This document shows, piece by piece, positions 43,290 to 52,532 of a DNA stretch of 64,000 nucleotides. The notes below the pieces were generated by a model that worked only from the letters and a program-made list of their open reading frames with translations, was not told the origin of the DNA and ran no database searches. The number at the start of each line of letters is the position of its first letter. The stretch's first letter is position 1. Source of the DNA: Paraburkholderia dioscoreae. GTDB taxonomy: Bacteria > Pseudomonadota > Gammaproteobacteria > Burkholderiales > Burkholderiaceae. Position numbers and translations under genes: made by a program. The DNA lies in the NCBI RefSeq assembly GCF_902459535.1, contig NZ_LR699554.1, forward strand, positions 248,001 through 312,000, read 5' to 3'.

Positions 43290-43338
43290 GGTTATGCAAA
43301 ATGACGTTTTCACCCTTTTCGTATAACCTGCCGTTATG
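43290..43338. promoter_or_regulatory. candidate PcaQ-binding repeats in the pcaH-pcaQ promoter region
   Basis: GGTTAT (43290-43295) and ATAACC (43323-43328) are inverted copies, and ATAACC is followed four bases later by GTTATG (43333-43338), which overlaps the pcaQ start codon. The known PcaQ box in rhizobia is ATAACC-N4-GGTTAA. The position allows both activation of pcaHG and self-repression. Confidence 0.5.
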
Positions 43339-44340
43339 CAACGCAGCCTCGCGGACAGCCGCGTCAAATTCCGTCATCTTCAGTGCTTTCTGGCCGTCGC
43401 GCAGTTCGGCAGCGTCCAGCGGGCCGCCGGCAGCCTGTCGATCACCCAGCCCGCCGTTTCCAAGACGGTCGCGGAGCTCGAAGCGATTCTCGGGGTAAAG
43501 CTGTTCGAGCGCGGCCGTCACGGCGCGGTGCCGACCCGCGAGGGGCAACTCTTCATGCCGCACGCGAGCGCCTGCGTCAGCGCGCTGCGGCAGGGCGTCG
43601 ATCTGCTCGCGCACGCGGAAGGCGCGGCCGCGGCCACGCTGGAAATCGGCATTCTGCCGACGGTCGCCGCGGTGTTGATACCGCCGGTGCTGAAGCGGTT
43701 CGCCGCGCTGTGGCCGCGCGTGATCGTGCGCCTCGCGACTGGCGCCAACCCGGAATTGCTCGAGCGTCTGAAAGCGGGCACGATCGAATTCGCGATCGGG
43801 CGTTTGGCCGATCCTGAGCGGATGGTCGGGCTCAGTTTCGAGCAACTGTTCAGCGAGCCGTTGATCGCGGTGGTGCGCGCCGGGCATCCGCTGGCGCTGG
43901 GAGCGGGTTTGCCGGCCACCTCGCTCGAAGATTTTCCCGTGGTGCTGCCGCCGTTCGGCACGTTGATCCGGCAATCGGCGGAAAGCCTGCTGAGTGCGTG
44001 GGGCGTGCCGCCGTTGTCCGCGTTCGTCGAAGTATTGTCGGTTTCCACGGGCCGTGCGTTGACGCTGGAGAACAGTGCGGTATGGTTCGTGCCGCTGAGC
44101 GCGGTCGAATATGAACTGGCGCACGGCATGCTGGTACGTTTGCCGTTGCCTTTTGCCGGCACCGGCGAGCCGGTCGGACTGATCCGGCGCTCGGACACGC
44201 AGCCGTCGCCGGCTGGGCGGGCGTTTATCGACGCGGTGCGCGAGGTCGCGCAGCAGCGCATGGCGGCCAGTGCGGTGAGTGCGGATAAGGCGGCGGGTGC
44301 GGCAACGGGACAAGGAGTGCGGAAACGGAGTCGCAAATAA
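43336..44340 (+). CDS. pcaQ: LysR-family regulator of the protocatechuate pathway
   Basis: A 334-residue LysR regulator. The helix-turn-helix near residues 10-60 reads VKFRHLQCFLAVAQFGSVQRAAGSLSITQPAVSKTVAELE, which has the pattern of the PcaQ/GbpR branch. The effector domain follows (TLEIGILPTVAAVLIPPVLKRF; EFAIGRLADPERM). PcaQ proteins activate pca genes in response to carboxymuconate intermediates. The divergent arrangement with pcaHG supports the assignment. The C-terminal tail (SADKAAGAATGQGVRKRSRK) is basic and probably disordered. Confidence 0.88.
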   Translation: MQRSLADSRVKFRHLQCFLAVAQFGSVQRAAGSLSITQPAVSKTVAELEAILGVKLFERGRHGAVPTREGQLFMPHASACVSALRQGVDLLAHAEGAAAATLEIGILPTVAAVLIPPVLKRFAALWPRVIVRLATGANPELLERLKAGTIEFAIGRLADPERMVGLSFEQLFSEPLIAVVRAGHPLALGAGLPATSLEDFPVVLPPFGTLIRQSAESLLSAWGVPPLSAFVEVLSVSTGRALTLENSAVWFVPLSAVEYELAHGMLVRLPLPFAGTGEPVGLIRRSDTQPSPAGRAFIDAVREVAQQRMAASAVSADKAAGAATGQGVRKRSRK

Positions 44341-44623
44341 GGCGTCCCGCGTCCGGTCATGATTTTGCGGGGCGGTGAGTGCGTCCCGAGTGTTGCGAGG
44401 CCGTCCGTCGGCCCGGTCGGACTACTACTCCACTTTGTGAACCATCTAGTACAAAATGAAGGTTGCGAATGGTTTGCCGGGCGGTGTACAAACACGGTGC
44501 AAAAAGCCGCCACGGGCCGCGTTGCCGCGGTACACCGTGGGTCGCCGGCGGCTCGCGTGAAACGTCATAATCGAACATCAGAAACGCCGGAAACGGCGTC
44601 GAAAGACTGTCAAGGAGATTGCC

Positions 44624-45757
44624 ATGCCCAGCGACTTGCCCACTCCAGACGCCGCGCTGCGCGCCGTGTCGGCCCCTGAGCACAATCCGCTCGGCACGGC
44701 CGGCCTCGAATTCGTCGAATTCGCCGCGCGCGACCCGCGCGCGCTCGGTGAAACCTTCACCAAACTTGGCTTCAAGGCGATTGCGCGTCATATCAGCAAG
44801 GACGTCACGCTATATCGCCAGGGTGGGATGCAGTTCCTCATCAACGCCGAGCCGGATTCGTTTGCCGCGCGCTATGCCGAGGAATACGGCGCGGGCATTT
44901 GCGCGATCGGCATTCGCGTGGCCGACGCGCAACGCGCGTTCGACCGTGCGATCGAACTTGGCGCATGGGCGTTCGAAGGCGAGAAGATCGGCGCCGGCGA
45001 GCTGCTGATTCCGGCCATTCAGGGCATTGGCGACTCGCATATCTATTTCGTCGACCGTTGGCGCGGCCGCGGCGGCCAGCGTGGCGGCCTCGGCGACATC
45101 TCGATCTTCGATATCGACTTCCGGCCCATCCAGATCGACACGGCACAAGCCGACTTGAGCCACGCAGGCACCGGCCTCGTCGCGGTCGATCATCTGACGC
45201 AAACGGTCGGCGAGGGCCGGATGCAGGAATGGCTCGACTTCTATCACGACCTGCTCAATTTCCGCGAGATTCACGAGTTGCACGCCAACTGGCATGTATC
45301 GGCGGAATCGCGCGTGATGGTGTCGCCATGCGGCGCGATCCGTGTGCCCCTGTATGAGGAAGGGACGCGCCGGACCAACCTGATGCACGAGTTTCTGCCG
45401 GACCATCCGGGCGAAGGCGTGCAGCATATCGCGCTTGCAACCGACGACATTTTCACGTGCGTCGAGCTGTTGCTCGCGAACGGCGTGGAATTCGTCGAGC
45501 CTCCGGCGCGCTATTACGAGCTACTCGACGCGCGTCTGCCGGGCCACGGGCTCGACGTCGAGCGGCTCAAGCGCACGCACCTGCTGGTGGACGGCGAAAT
45601 CGGCGCGGACGGGGTGCCGCTGCTTTTTTTCCAGACCTTCGTGCGCCGCCGCGCCGGCGAAATATTCTTCGAGATCGTGCAGCGCCAGGGACACCACGGT
45701 TTTGGCGAAGGCAATCTGAGCGCACTGGCGCAGGCGCGCGAACAAGCCGGCGCCTGA
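44624..45757 (+). CDS. hpd: 4-hydroxyphenylpyruvate dioxygenase
   Basis: A 377-residue VOC-fold enzyme that converts 4-hydroxyphenylpyruvate to homogentisate in tyrosine breakdown. The three Fe(II) ligands are visible: His in VAVDHLTQTV, His in GVQHIALATDDI, and Glu in GEIFFEIVQRQGHHGFGEGN, which also holds the C-terminal substrate helix. The N-terminal VOC repeat begins GLEFVEFAARDP. AAGGAGA is 7 bases before the ATG. hpd is often near homogentisate genes; here it stands between pcaQ and a LysR gene without them. Confidence 0.93.
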   Translation: MPSDLPTPDAALRAVSAPEHNPLGTAGLEFVEFAARDPRALGETFTKLGFKAIARHISKDVTLYRQGGMQFLINAEPDSFAARYAEEYGAGICAIGIRVADAQRAFDRAIELGAWAFEGEKIGAGELLIPAIQGIGDSHIYFVDRWRGRGGQRGGLGDISIFDIDFRPIQIDTAQADLSHAGTGLVAVDHLTQTVGEGRMQEWLDFYHDLLNFREIHELHANWHVSAESRVMVSPCGAIRVPLYEEGTRRTNLMHEFLPDHPGEGVQHIALATDDIFTCVELLLANGVEFVEPPARYYELLDARLPGHGLDVERLKRTHLLVDGEIGADGVPLLFFQTFVRRRAGEIFFEIVQRQGHHGFGEGNLSALAQAREQAGA

Positions 45758-45811
45758 GGCCTAGCCGGTGCCTGGCTCAATGCCTGGTTTGACGCCTGAT
45801 CCGAGGCCGGG

Positions 45812-46744
45812 TCAATCCGTATCGCGTGGACCGGCTAATTCGGGATTCACCGCGCTATAGGCTGCTGCTTCGTGCAACAGCCACTCGCGGAAACTCGCGA
45901 GCGGCTTGCCGTGACTCAACTCGGTCGGATAGACGAGGTAATACGCCGAGTCGGCGACTGCGGGCGCATCGAGCGGGACCACGAGCCCGAGCTGTTCGAG
46001 CTGCGCGTCGACAAAAAAACGCGGCACCAGCGCGATGCCGAGGCCGGCGGCGGCCGCGCTGATCAGCATGGTGTGGAGTTCGTAGCGCACGCCCTGCATG
46101 GTCCGGTTATCGTCGACGCCCATATTGGCGAACCAGGCTGCCCAGCCGTCCGGCCGCGTAGTGGAATGAACAAGCGGATAGTCCAGAAGATCGGCGGCGC
46201 TCTTAACGGGTCGCTTCAGCAGACTCGCCGCGCATATCGGCACGACTTCTTCGCTAAACAGAAAATCTGCCGACGTGCCCGGCCACGTGGGCTTGCCGTA
46301 ATGAATCGCGGCCTCGAAATGGGTCTCGGCGAACGGGAACGTGCCGGTTCGCACGCCCATGTTCACGCGCACGTCCGGATATTGCGCATTGAATGCCGCG
46401 AGCCGCGGAATCAGCCATTGCGACGCGAAAGTCGGCAGAACCGCCAGTTCCAGATAACCGCCGCCGCTGCCATGCGCGATGATGGACAGCGTGTCGCGAT
46501 CGAGCTGTTCCAGCGAGCGCCGCACCTGTGCGCTATAGACTTTGCCCGCTTTGGTCAGCATCACGCGCTGCTTGACGCGCACGAACAGCCGCACGCCAAG
46601 GTTGCTCTCCAGCGTATTGATCTGCCGCGACACCGCGCTCTCGGTCAGGAAGAGTTCGCGCGCCGCATGCGTGAAGCTTTCGTGCCGCGCGGCGGCTTCG
46701 AAAGCGAGCAGCGCGCCCATGTTGGGGATCTTGAACTTTCGCAC
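45812..46744 (-). CDS. LysR-family regulator (GcvA-like)
   Basis: A 310-residue LysR regulator. The start is a GTG at 46744 (MRKFKIPNMGALLAFEAAAR). The helix-turn-helix is SFTHAARELFLTESAVSRQINTLESNLGVRLF, and the effector domain includes LELAVLPTFASQWLIPRL and AAAAGLGIALVPRFFVD, both common in the GcvA branch that controls amino-acid catabolism. It is divergent from the DUF1338 gene at 46911, which it probably controls together with the dehydrogenase downstream. Confidence 0.87.
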   Translation of the reverse strand: MRKFKIPNMGALLAFEAAARHESFTHAARELFLTESAVSRQINTLESNLGVRLFVRVKQRVMLTKAGKVYSAQVRRSLEQLDRDTLSIIAHGSGGGYLELAVLPTFASQWLIPRLAAFNAQYPDVRVNMGVRTGTFPFAETHFEAAIHYGKPTWPGTSADFLFSEEVVPICAASLLKRPVKSAADLLDYPLVHSTTRPDGWAAWFANMGVDDNRTMQGVRYELHTMLISAAAAGLGIALVPRFFVDAQLEQLGLVVPLDAPAVADSAYYLVYPTELSHGKPLASFREWLLHEAAAYSAVNPELAGPRDTD

Positions 46745-46910
46745 GTTGATTCCAGAAACGCATCAAGTGGCGATTTTATCTCGCTTTACGGCGAGCCCGC
46801 CGATTTGAATAATCACGCCTTTGACCATGCCATCCTGTGCCTTGCGCGCGCACCGGCAGGTCGCTTCGAGCACATCAGCCAGCGCGCGTAGAGCCAAGTA
46901 GAGAACCGAT

Positions 46911-47948
46911 ATGCGAAACATCAAGAATGCGAATGTCGAACAACTGCTGTTGAAGTTCCTCGGCGCCGACAAAACCGCCCGGCTCTTCGCGACGCTGAAT
47001 CATCCGCAGATCCTCAACGAATGGGAAGGCGGTATCGTCACGCGCGCCGAGCTCGCGCAGGCGATGAACATGGCGCTTTTCGAGGATCTGCTGGCGCGCT
47101 CGGCGAACGGCCGCCGGTACACGGAGGAGACGGTCGCGGCGGGCGGCAGCGTGTACTTCGACCACGGCGCGTTGCGCACGGTGCGCTGGCCGCACAGCGG
47201 CGCGCTGCCGACGGGCGAAGCCGCGTTTGCGCGCATTCTGCGTCCGCTCGGCTTCAGCATCAACGGCCGTTATCCGCTCGACCGCCTCGGCATGACCGGC
47301 CGCGCGTGGGCACACGACGACGCCCCGGATGAAATCGCGCAGTTTTTCGTCAGCGAATTGCATCCCGAGCGGTTCTCGGCGGAGTTTCAGCGGGCGGTGA
47401 CCAATGTGATCGGCGAGTCGCGCGATCCGCTGACGCCGCGTGCCCTCGGCCAGTTGTGGGAGCTCGAGCGCGACGGTGTGTTGCCGCTCGACGCAGCGCA
47501 TGAACTGCTGCCGGTCATTGTCGGCGCGTTTGCGCGCCAGCATGAGACGCCACGCGAAGCCGATTACGAAGTATTGTTGAAGGAATCGGCGGAAATGGCG
47601 TGGATCGCGACCGAAGGCAACGCGTTCAACCACGCCACCGATCGCGTCGCGGACGTCTTTCAACTGTCCGACGACGAGAAGGCCAAGGGTCGTCCGATGA
47701 AACCGGAAGTGGAGCGTTCGCGCTCAGGCCGCGTGTTCCAGACGGCGTATCGCGCCGACACCGTGCTGCGCGAGTTTCGGGCAGCCGACGCAAACATCGT
47801 GACGCGTGAAGTGCCGGGTTCGTTCTACGAGTTCATCACGCGTAAGCGGACTTTCGATCAGGACGCGCGTCGTTGGGAAACGGACCTGCGTTTCGACGCG
47901 GGCAACGCACAGGGCATCTTCAAGATGACCGCGAACCAGGCTGCGTGA
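46911..47948 (+). CDS. DUF1338 protein, 2-oxoadipate dioxygenase/decarboxylase-like (HglS family)
   Basis: A 345-residue member of the DUF1338 (HglS/YdcJ) family. In Pseudomonas putida HglS converts 2-oxoadipate to D-2-hydroxyglutarate using Fe(II) and O2, in lysine breakdown. Likely metal ligands are His85 in VYFDHGALRTV, the His in NAFNHATDRVADVF and the Glu in GSFYEFITRKRTF, matching the family's His-His-Glu set. It is shorter than HglS (about 460 residues), so the substrate is inferred. The next gene, 40 bases downstream, is of the type that would oxidise the product. The LysR gene is divergent. Confidence 0.82.
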   Translation: MRNIKNANVEQLLLKFLGADKTARLFATLNHPQILNEWEGGIVTRAELAQAMNMALFEDLLARSANGRRYTEETVAAGGSVYFDHGALRTVRWPHSGALPTGEAAFARILRPLGFSINGRYPLDRLGMTGRAWAHDDAPDEIAQFFVSELHPERFSAEFQRAVTNVIGESRDPLTPRALGQLWELERDGVLPLDAAHELLPVIVGAFARQHETPREADYEVLLKESAEMAWIATEGNAFNHATDRVADVFQLSDDEKAKGRPMKPEVERSRSGRVFQTAYRADTVLREFRAADANIVTREVPGSFYEFITRKRTFDQDARRWETDLRFDAGNAQGIFKMTANQAA

Positions 47949-47988
47949 GCGCAAGGCGGCAGCCCAGGCACGGGAGACGGGGAGCGCA

Positions 47989-50988
47989 GTGGGAACGTCA
48001 TTTGATGAAGAACAGGGCGCGGGCCTCCATGAATTGGACGATGCCGGCCGTCGCGCGCTGAAAGATACGCCGCGCGTTGCCACGCCTTATGCGGGCAGCG
48101 CCGCTGTAATGCAGGCGCTCGAAGCCGATTTGCGCAGCCACGTGCGTGGCGAAGTGCGCTTCGATCAGGGCTCGAAAGCGTTGTATGCGGCGGATGCGTC
48201 GAACTATCGGCAAGTGCCGCTCGCTATTGTCGTGCCCGCGGATATCGACGATCTGGTGGCCACGCTCGCCGCCTGTCGTCGCAACGACGTGCCGTTTCTC
48301 GCGCGCGGCGGCGGCACGTCGCAGAACGGTCAATGTGTCAACGTGGCGGTGGTGGCCGACGCGAGCAAGTACGTGAACCGTGTCGTGTCGATCGATCCGG
48401 CCGCGCGCGTCGCGATCGTCGAGCCGGGCGTGGTCTGCGACACCTTGCGCGATGCCGCCGAACAGCACGGCCTCACCTTCGCGCCCGATCCGGCTACGCA
48501 CAGCCGCTGCACGCTCGGCGGCATGATCGGCAACAACTCGTGCGGTGCGCATTCGGTGATGGCCGGCAAGACGGTCGAAAACGTCGAGGCGCTGGAAATC
48601 GCGACCTTCGACGGCGCGCGCTTCTGGGTCGGCCCGACATCGGAACATGAACTCGAACGCATCATCGCGGCAGGTGGCCGCCAGAGTGAAATCTACGCCG
48701 CACTGAAGCGGCTGCGCGACACCTACGCCGAACAGATTCGCGCGAAATTCCCGCAGATCAAGCGCCGCGTGTCGGGCTTCAATCTCGATCAACTGCTGCC
48801 GGAGAACGGTTTCAACGTGGCACGCGCGTTGGTCGGCACCGAGGGCACGTGCGCGGTTACATTGCAGGCGAAAGTGCGCCTCGTGAAGAGTCCTGCGAAA
48901 CGCGTGATCGTGGTGGTCGGCTTCACGGATATCTATACGGCAGCGGATGCCGTGCCGCATTTCATGCGCTGCGATCCGATCGCTATCGAAGGACTCGACC
49001 GCGCGATCATTCGCGGCTTGCAGGTGCGTGGTTTGAAGAAGGACGAGATCGCGTTGCTGCCCGAAGGCGACGCGTGGGTCGTGCTCGAATTCGGCGCGGA
49101 CACGCAGGAGGCGGTGATGCTGCAGGCGCAAGCCGCCGCCGCTTACTTCCGCGCGGGCGAAGCAGGGCCGAATGTCTCCGCGATGCTCGTCGAAGATCGC
49201 GCGTTACAGGCGAAGGTGTGGTCGATCCGCGAGACGGGCGCCTCGGCGGTGGCGTTGTCGGTCGATTCCGGCATGCCGGACCCGGTGGTCGGCTGGGAAG
49301 ATGCGGCGGTCGATCCGCTGCGCCTCGGCGATTATTTGCGTGCGTTCCAGGCGCTGGTGGATCGCTACGGCTACGAGACGAGTCTCTACGGTCATTTCGG
49401 CGATGGCTGCGTGCACGCGCGCATTACTTTCGATCTGCGCAGCGCGGAAGGTGTCTCGACATGGCGCAAGTTTCTGCGCGAGGCGGCCGAACTCGTGGTC
49501 GAATTCGGCGGCTCGCTCTCGGGCGAACACGGCGACGGCCAGGCCAAGGCCGAATTTCTGCCGATCATGTACGGCCCTGAACTGATGCAGGCAATGGAGC
49601 AGTTCAAGGCGATCTGGGATCCGGCCAATCGCCTGAATCCGGGCAAGGTCGTGCATGCGTATCGCGCCGACGAAAACCTGCGCATGGGGCCCGCCTACAA
49701 GCCGGTCACGCTGCAAACGAAGCTCACGTTTGCCAGCCAGGAAGGCAACGGTTTTCAGCGCGAGATCGAGCGATGCATCGGCATGGGCAAATGCCGTTCG
49801 CTCGAAGGCGGCACCATGTGCCCGAGTTATCGCGCGACGCGTGAGGAGAAATATTCGACCCGTGGCCGCGCGCATCTGTTCTGGGAAATGCTGCAAGGCG
49901 GCGTGATCGAGAATGGCTGGCAAAGCCGCGAAGTGAAAGAAGCGCTCGACACGTGCCTCGCCTGCAAGGGCTGTAAATCCGATTGCCCCACACATACGGA
50001 CATGGCTTCATACAAGGCGGAGTTTCTTTCGCATTACTACGAGACGAAGCGCCGGCCGCGCCAGGCGCTGTTCATGGGACGTATCGGCGGATGGGCGCCC
50101 TGGGCGGCGCGCTTTCCGCGTCTGACGAACTTCATGACGTCGGCGCCGGGTTTGGCCTCGTTCGGCAAATGGGTGGCGGGCGTGGCGCAAGCGCGCGAAC
50201 TGCCGCGGTTCGCTCACGCCACCTACCGGCAGATCGCACGGCGTTCGCCGCAAACGGCGTCAGACGCTCGCGGTGAGGTGAAGAAAGTCATTCTATGGGT
50301 CGATACGTTCAACGACCACTTCACGCCCGAGATAGCTCAGGCCGCGGCCGATGTTTTAAAGCAGCTAGGCTGGCACGTCGTGTTGCCGAAGAACCGGTTG
50401 TGCTGCGGGCGTCCGCTGTATGACTTCGGTCTGCTCGAACGCGCGCGCGAACTGCTCACGCATATTCTCGATGATCTCGCGGACGATATCGCCGCCGGCG
50501 TGCCGCTGGTCGGTCTCGAGCCAGGCTGTTTGTCGGTGTTCAAGGACGAACTGCTGAAGCAACTGCCCGGTCATGCACTAGCGAAGAAACTGTCGGCGCA
50601 GACTTTCCTGTTTTCCGATTTCGTCGCGCGTCAGCCGTTCGATTGGCCGACGCTTGCCGCCGACGTGATCGTGCACGGGCATTGCCATCAAAAGGCGCTG
50701 TTCGGCATGCAAGGCGACACCGCGCTGCTAAACAGGCTCGGCGTGAAATGGAAACTGCTCGACACGGGATGCTGCGGCATGGCGGGATCGTTCGGCTTTA
50801 ACGCGGAGCACCACGGGCTTTCCGAAAAGATCGGCGAGGACAAGCTATTTCCCGCAGTGCGTGAGGCGCCCGCCGAAACGATCGTGCTGACCAATGGCTT
50901 CAGTTGCCGTGAACAGATCCAGCAGGGTACGGGGCGTCATGCAATGCATATTGCGCAACTCGCGCAGCGGGCGTTGGCGGCTCGGTAA
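47989..50988 (+). CDS. FAD-binding and Fe-S D-2-hydroxyglutarate dehydrogenase-like protein (YdiJ family)
   Basis: A 999-residue fusion. Residues ~40-560 are a PCMH-type FAD domain (VPFLARGGGTSQNGQ; CTLGGMIGNNSCGAHS) and C-terminal FAD-oxidase domain (YGHFGDGCVHARITFD; GSLSGEHGDGQAK). Then come two ferredoxin-type motifs (CIGMGKCRS...GGTMCPSY and CLACKGCKSDCP) and a CCG-domain region (LCCGRPLYDFG; DTGCCGMAGSFGF). This layout fits YdiJ-type D-2-hydroxyglutarate dehydrogenases and related D-lactate enzymes, which yield 2-oxoglutarate and pass electrons onward. The start is a GTG at 47989 after GGGGAG. The pairing with a DUF1338 gene favours D-2-hydroxyglutarate. Confidence 0.88.
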   Translation: MGTSFDEEQGAGLHELDDAGRRALKDTPRVATPYAGSAAVMQALEADLRSHVRGEVRFDQGSKALYAADASNYRQVPLAIVVPADIDDLVATLAACRRNDVPFLARGGGTSQNGQCVNVAVVADASKYVNRVVSIDPAARVAIVEPGVVCDTLRDAAEQHGLTFAPDPATHSRCTLGGMIGNNSCGAHSVMAGKTVENVEALEIATFDGARFWVGPTSEHELERIIAAGGRQSEIYAALKRLRDTYAEQIRAKFPQIKRRVSGFNLDQLLPENGFNVARALVGTEGTCAVTLQAKVRLVKSPAKRVIVVVGFTDIYTAADAVPHFMRCDPIAIEGLDRAIIRGLQVRGLKKDEIALLPEGDAWVVLEFGADTQEAVMLQAQAAAAYFRAGEAGPNVSAMLVEDRALQAKVWSIRETGASAVALSVDSGMPDPVVGWEDAAVDPLRLGDYLRAFQALVDRYGYETSLYGHFGDGCVHARITFDLRSAEGVSTWRKFLREAAELVVEFGGSLSGEHGDGQAKAEFLPIMYGPELMQAMEQFKAIWDPANRLNPGKVVHAYRADENLRMGPAYKPVTLQTKLTFASQEGNGFQREIERCIGMGKCRSLEGGTMCPSYRATREEKYSTRGRAHLFWEMLQGGVIENGWQSREVKEALDTCLACKGCKSDCPTHTDMASYKAEFLSHYYETKRRPRQALFMGRIGGWAPWAARFPRLTNFMTSAPGLASFGKWVAGVAQARELPRFAHATYRQIARRSPQTASDARGEVKKVILWVDTFNDHFTPEIAQAAADVLKQLGWHVVLPKNRLCCGRPLYDFGLLERARELLTHILDDLADDIAAGVPLVGLEPGCLSVFKDELLKQLPGHALAKKLSAQTFLFSDFVARQPFDWPTLAADVIVHGHCHQKALFGMQGDTALLNRLGVKWKLLDTGCCGMAGSFGFNAEHHGLSEKIGEDKLFPAVREAPAETIVLTNGFSCREQIQQGTGRHAMHIAQLAQRALAAR

Positions 50989-51019
50989 GCCGCGTTCGTG
51001 CGCGTTGTATGTGCGTGGG

Positions 51020-51658
51020 CTACTTCTTCGTCGATTCGGATTCGGTGGCGGCCGGCGCGTGCGGAATGTCGGCGCTGGTGGCCATCCACAGTACTTCGGC
51101 GTCTTCTTCGCTCGTGGAGACCGCCGCGTGGCCGGTGCGACTGTCGAAGTAGAGGCTGTCGCCGGCGTTCAGATGCGTCGGCGCGTACAACTCCGAATAG
51201 AGGCACACGCTGCCGCTGATCACGTACAGAAATTCTTCGCCTTCGTGGCGGCCCCAGTCGTCGAATGCGTCGAGCGTGTGCGCGGAGATGCGGATGCGAA
51301 ACGGCAGCATCGCTTTATGCGCGAGGTCCGTGGCGAGCAGTTCCATCTGATAGCCGCGATAGGCGTGGCGCTGGCCTTCGTTTTTGCGGGTGAGCGCGCG
51401 ACGGCCGCTGGCGCTGACTTTCGGCGTGGAGCCGAACAGTTCGCCGATTTCGATCTTCAGTCCGAGGACGATTTTCTGCAGCACGTCGAAAGTGGGGGAC
51501 ATCAGGCCGTTTTCGACCTTGGAGAGCGTCGAGCGGGAAACGCCGCAGAGGCGGCTGGCGGTTTCCAGCGTCAGATCCTGCGCCTGGCGGGCGGCGCGGA
51601 CGCGGCGGCCGAGGTCGGTGGTGGACGGGTCGGCGGGTTTGGCGAGGTGGGTGTCCAT
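51020..51658 (-). CDS. XRE-family regulator with C-terminal cupin domain
   Basis: A 212-residue regulator. Residues ~15-70 form a Cro/C1-type helix-turn-helix (LGRRVRAARQAQDLTLETASRLCGVSRSTLSKVENG). Residues ~125-200 form a cupin sensor (GRHEGEEFLYVISGSVCLYSELYAPTHLNAGDSLYFDSRTGHAAVS). Such proteins commonly regulate amino-acid or polyamine metabolism. The ATG at 51658 is the natural start; the open frame upstream is low-complexity antisense. It is convergent with the D-2-hydroxyglutarate dehydrogenase-like gene and co-directional with the racemase-like gene. Confidence 0.88.
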   Translation of the reverse strand: MDTHLAKPADPSTTDLGRRVRAARQAQDLTLETASRLCGVSRSTLSKVENGLMSPTFDVLQKIVLGLKIEIGELFGSTPKVSASGRRALTRKNEGQRHAYRGYQMELLATDLAHKAMLPFRIRISAHTLDAFDDWGRHEGEEFLYVISGSVCLYSELYAPTHLNAGDSLYFDSRTGHAAVSTSEEDAEVLWMATSADIPHAPAATESESTKK

Positions 51659-51857
51659 AGGGCTTGATGCTTCGAATGCACGCTTTTGGGGGACGGTGTT
51701 GTTTCCGATAATAACATTTGGCGGCGAAGCGCCAGTTTCGTGGACGGTTGAGCCTCTGCCGGCGCGTTTGCCGGCAATGCCTGGATGCCCCGCACATGGG
51801 CTCGGCGACGAAGCGGTTGGGCAAGATTGGCGCATGTGGAGCGCGCGCGCGCTTTTC

Positions 51858-52532
51858 TCATCGGAAACTTGCCTTCGCTGACAAGGCGGGAGATTCGCCG
51901 AACAGTTGCGCTGCAGCGCGGAGTGCCTCGCTCGGACTATCGAGCGGCCGTCTTCCCTTGCGGACGAGGTCCGCGCCGGGCGCCATCCACGGGTGAGCGA
52001 ACGCGACAATGGTCGCACCCGCTTCATACGCGTCGTCCGCAGCCAACGCGATTGCAGCCAGGCACGAGTCGAGGGCACCCGCTTTGAACAATGCCCAAAC
52101 CTGAGGAAGGTGAACGACCTCCACTGACGCGTTATTTCCGCTTGCATGCTCCACGAAGAGCTTCCTCGTGGATTCCACTGCGGATTCAGCGGCACACAAC
52201 ACCACGATTTTTCCGCCCACTTTTGCTGCCGCTGCGGCCAACGCAATGTCCGCTCTGACAATGGGCGCCGGTGAGCGCTTGAGATCCGCCACGGCCGGCC
52301 CGAGCGTCGCGCAAGTCAGAATGACAGCGTCGGAATGGGCCGCCAGCGTGAGAAGACGCTGGTTTGTCTCGGCTTTCAAATCGCTTGAAAACGTCCCCGT
52401 CTGGGTGACCGCTTCGCGCAGGTCCGCTCTCACTTCATGGTGCAGATCTTCAGCCCGCATTCCAAGCGTTTTTGCTGCCTGCTCAAAGACTTGCCGGTTT
52501 CCTTCCATCGTGTGCAGAAACGAAATACGCAT
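51858..52532 (-). CDS. Asp/Glu-racemase-family protein
   Basis: A 224-residue protein of the aspartate/glutamate/hydantoin racemase superfamily. The first half has the usual catalytic Cys in AVILTCATLGPAVADL. In the second half, where the partner Cys should be, it reads IVAFAHPWMAPGADLV with no cysteine. Two-cysteine racemisation is therefore unlikely; isomerase or decarboxylase-like chemistry, as in maleate isomerase or arylmalonate decarboxylase relatives with changed residues, is possible. It lies 199 bases upstream of the cupin regulator on the same strand, probably a regulated pair. Confidence 0.78.
   Translation of the reverse strand: MRISFLHTMEGNRQVFEQAAKTLGMRAEDLHHEVRADLREAVTQTGTFSSDLKAETNQRLLTLAAHSDAVILTCATLGPAVADLKRSPAPIVRADIALAAAAAKVGGKIVVLCAAESAVESTRKLFVEHASGNNASVEVVHLPQVWALFKAGALDSCLAAIALAADDAYEAGATIVAFAHPWMAPGADLVRKGRRPLDSPSEALRAAAQLFGESPALSAKASFR

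Noticed and set aside
43228..44313. Upstream extension of pcaH across pcaQ as one 596-residue protein
   Set aside because: Only the last 234 residues match the dioxygenase; the rest is antisense to pcaQ. The ATG at 43227 has a ribosome site.
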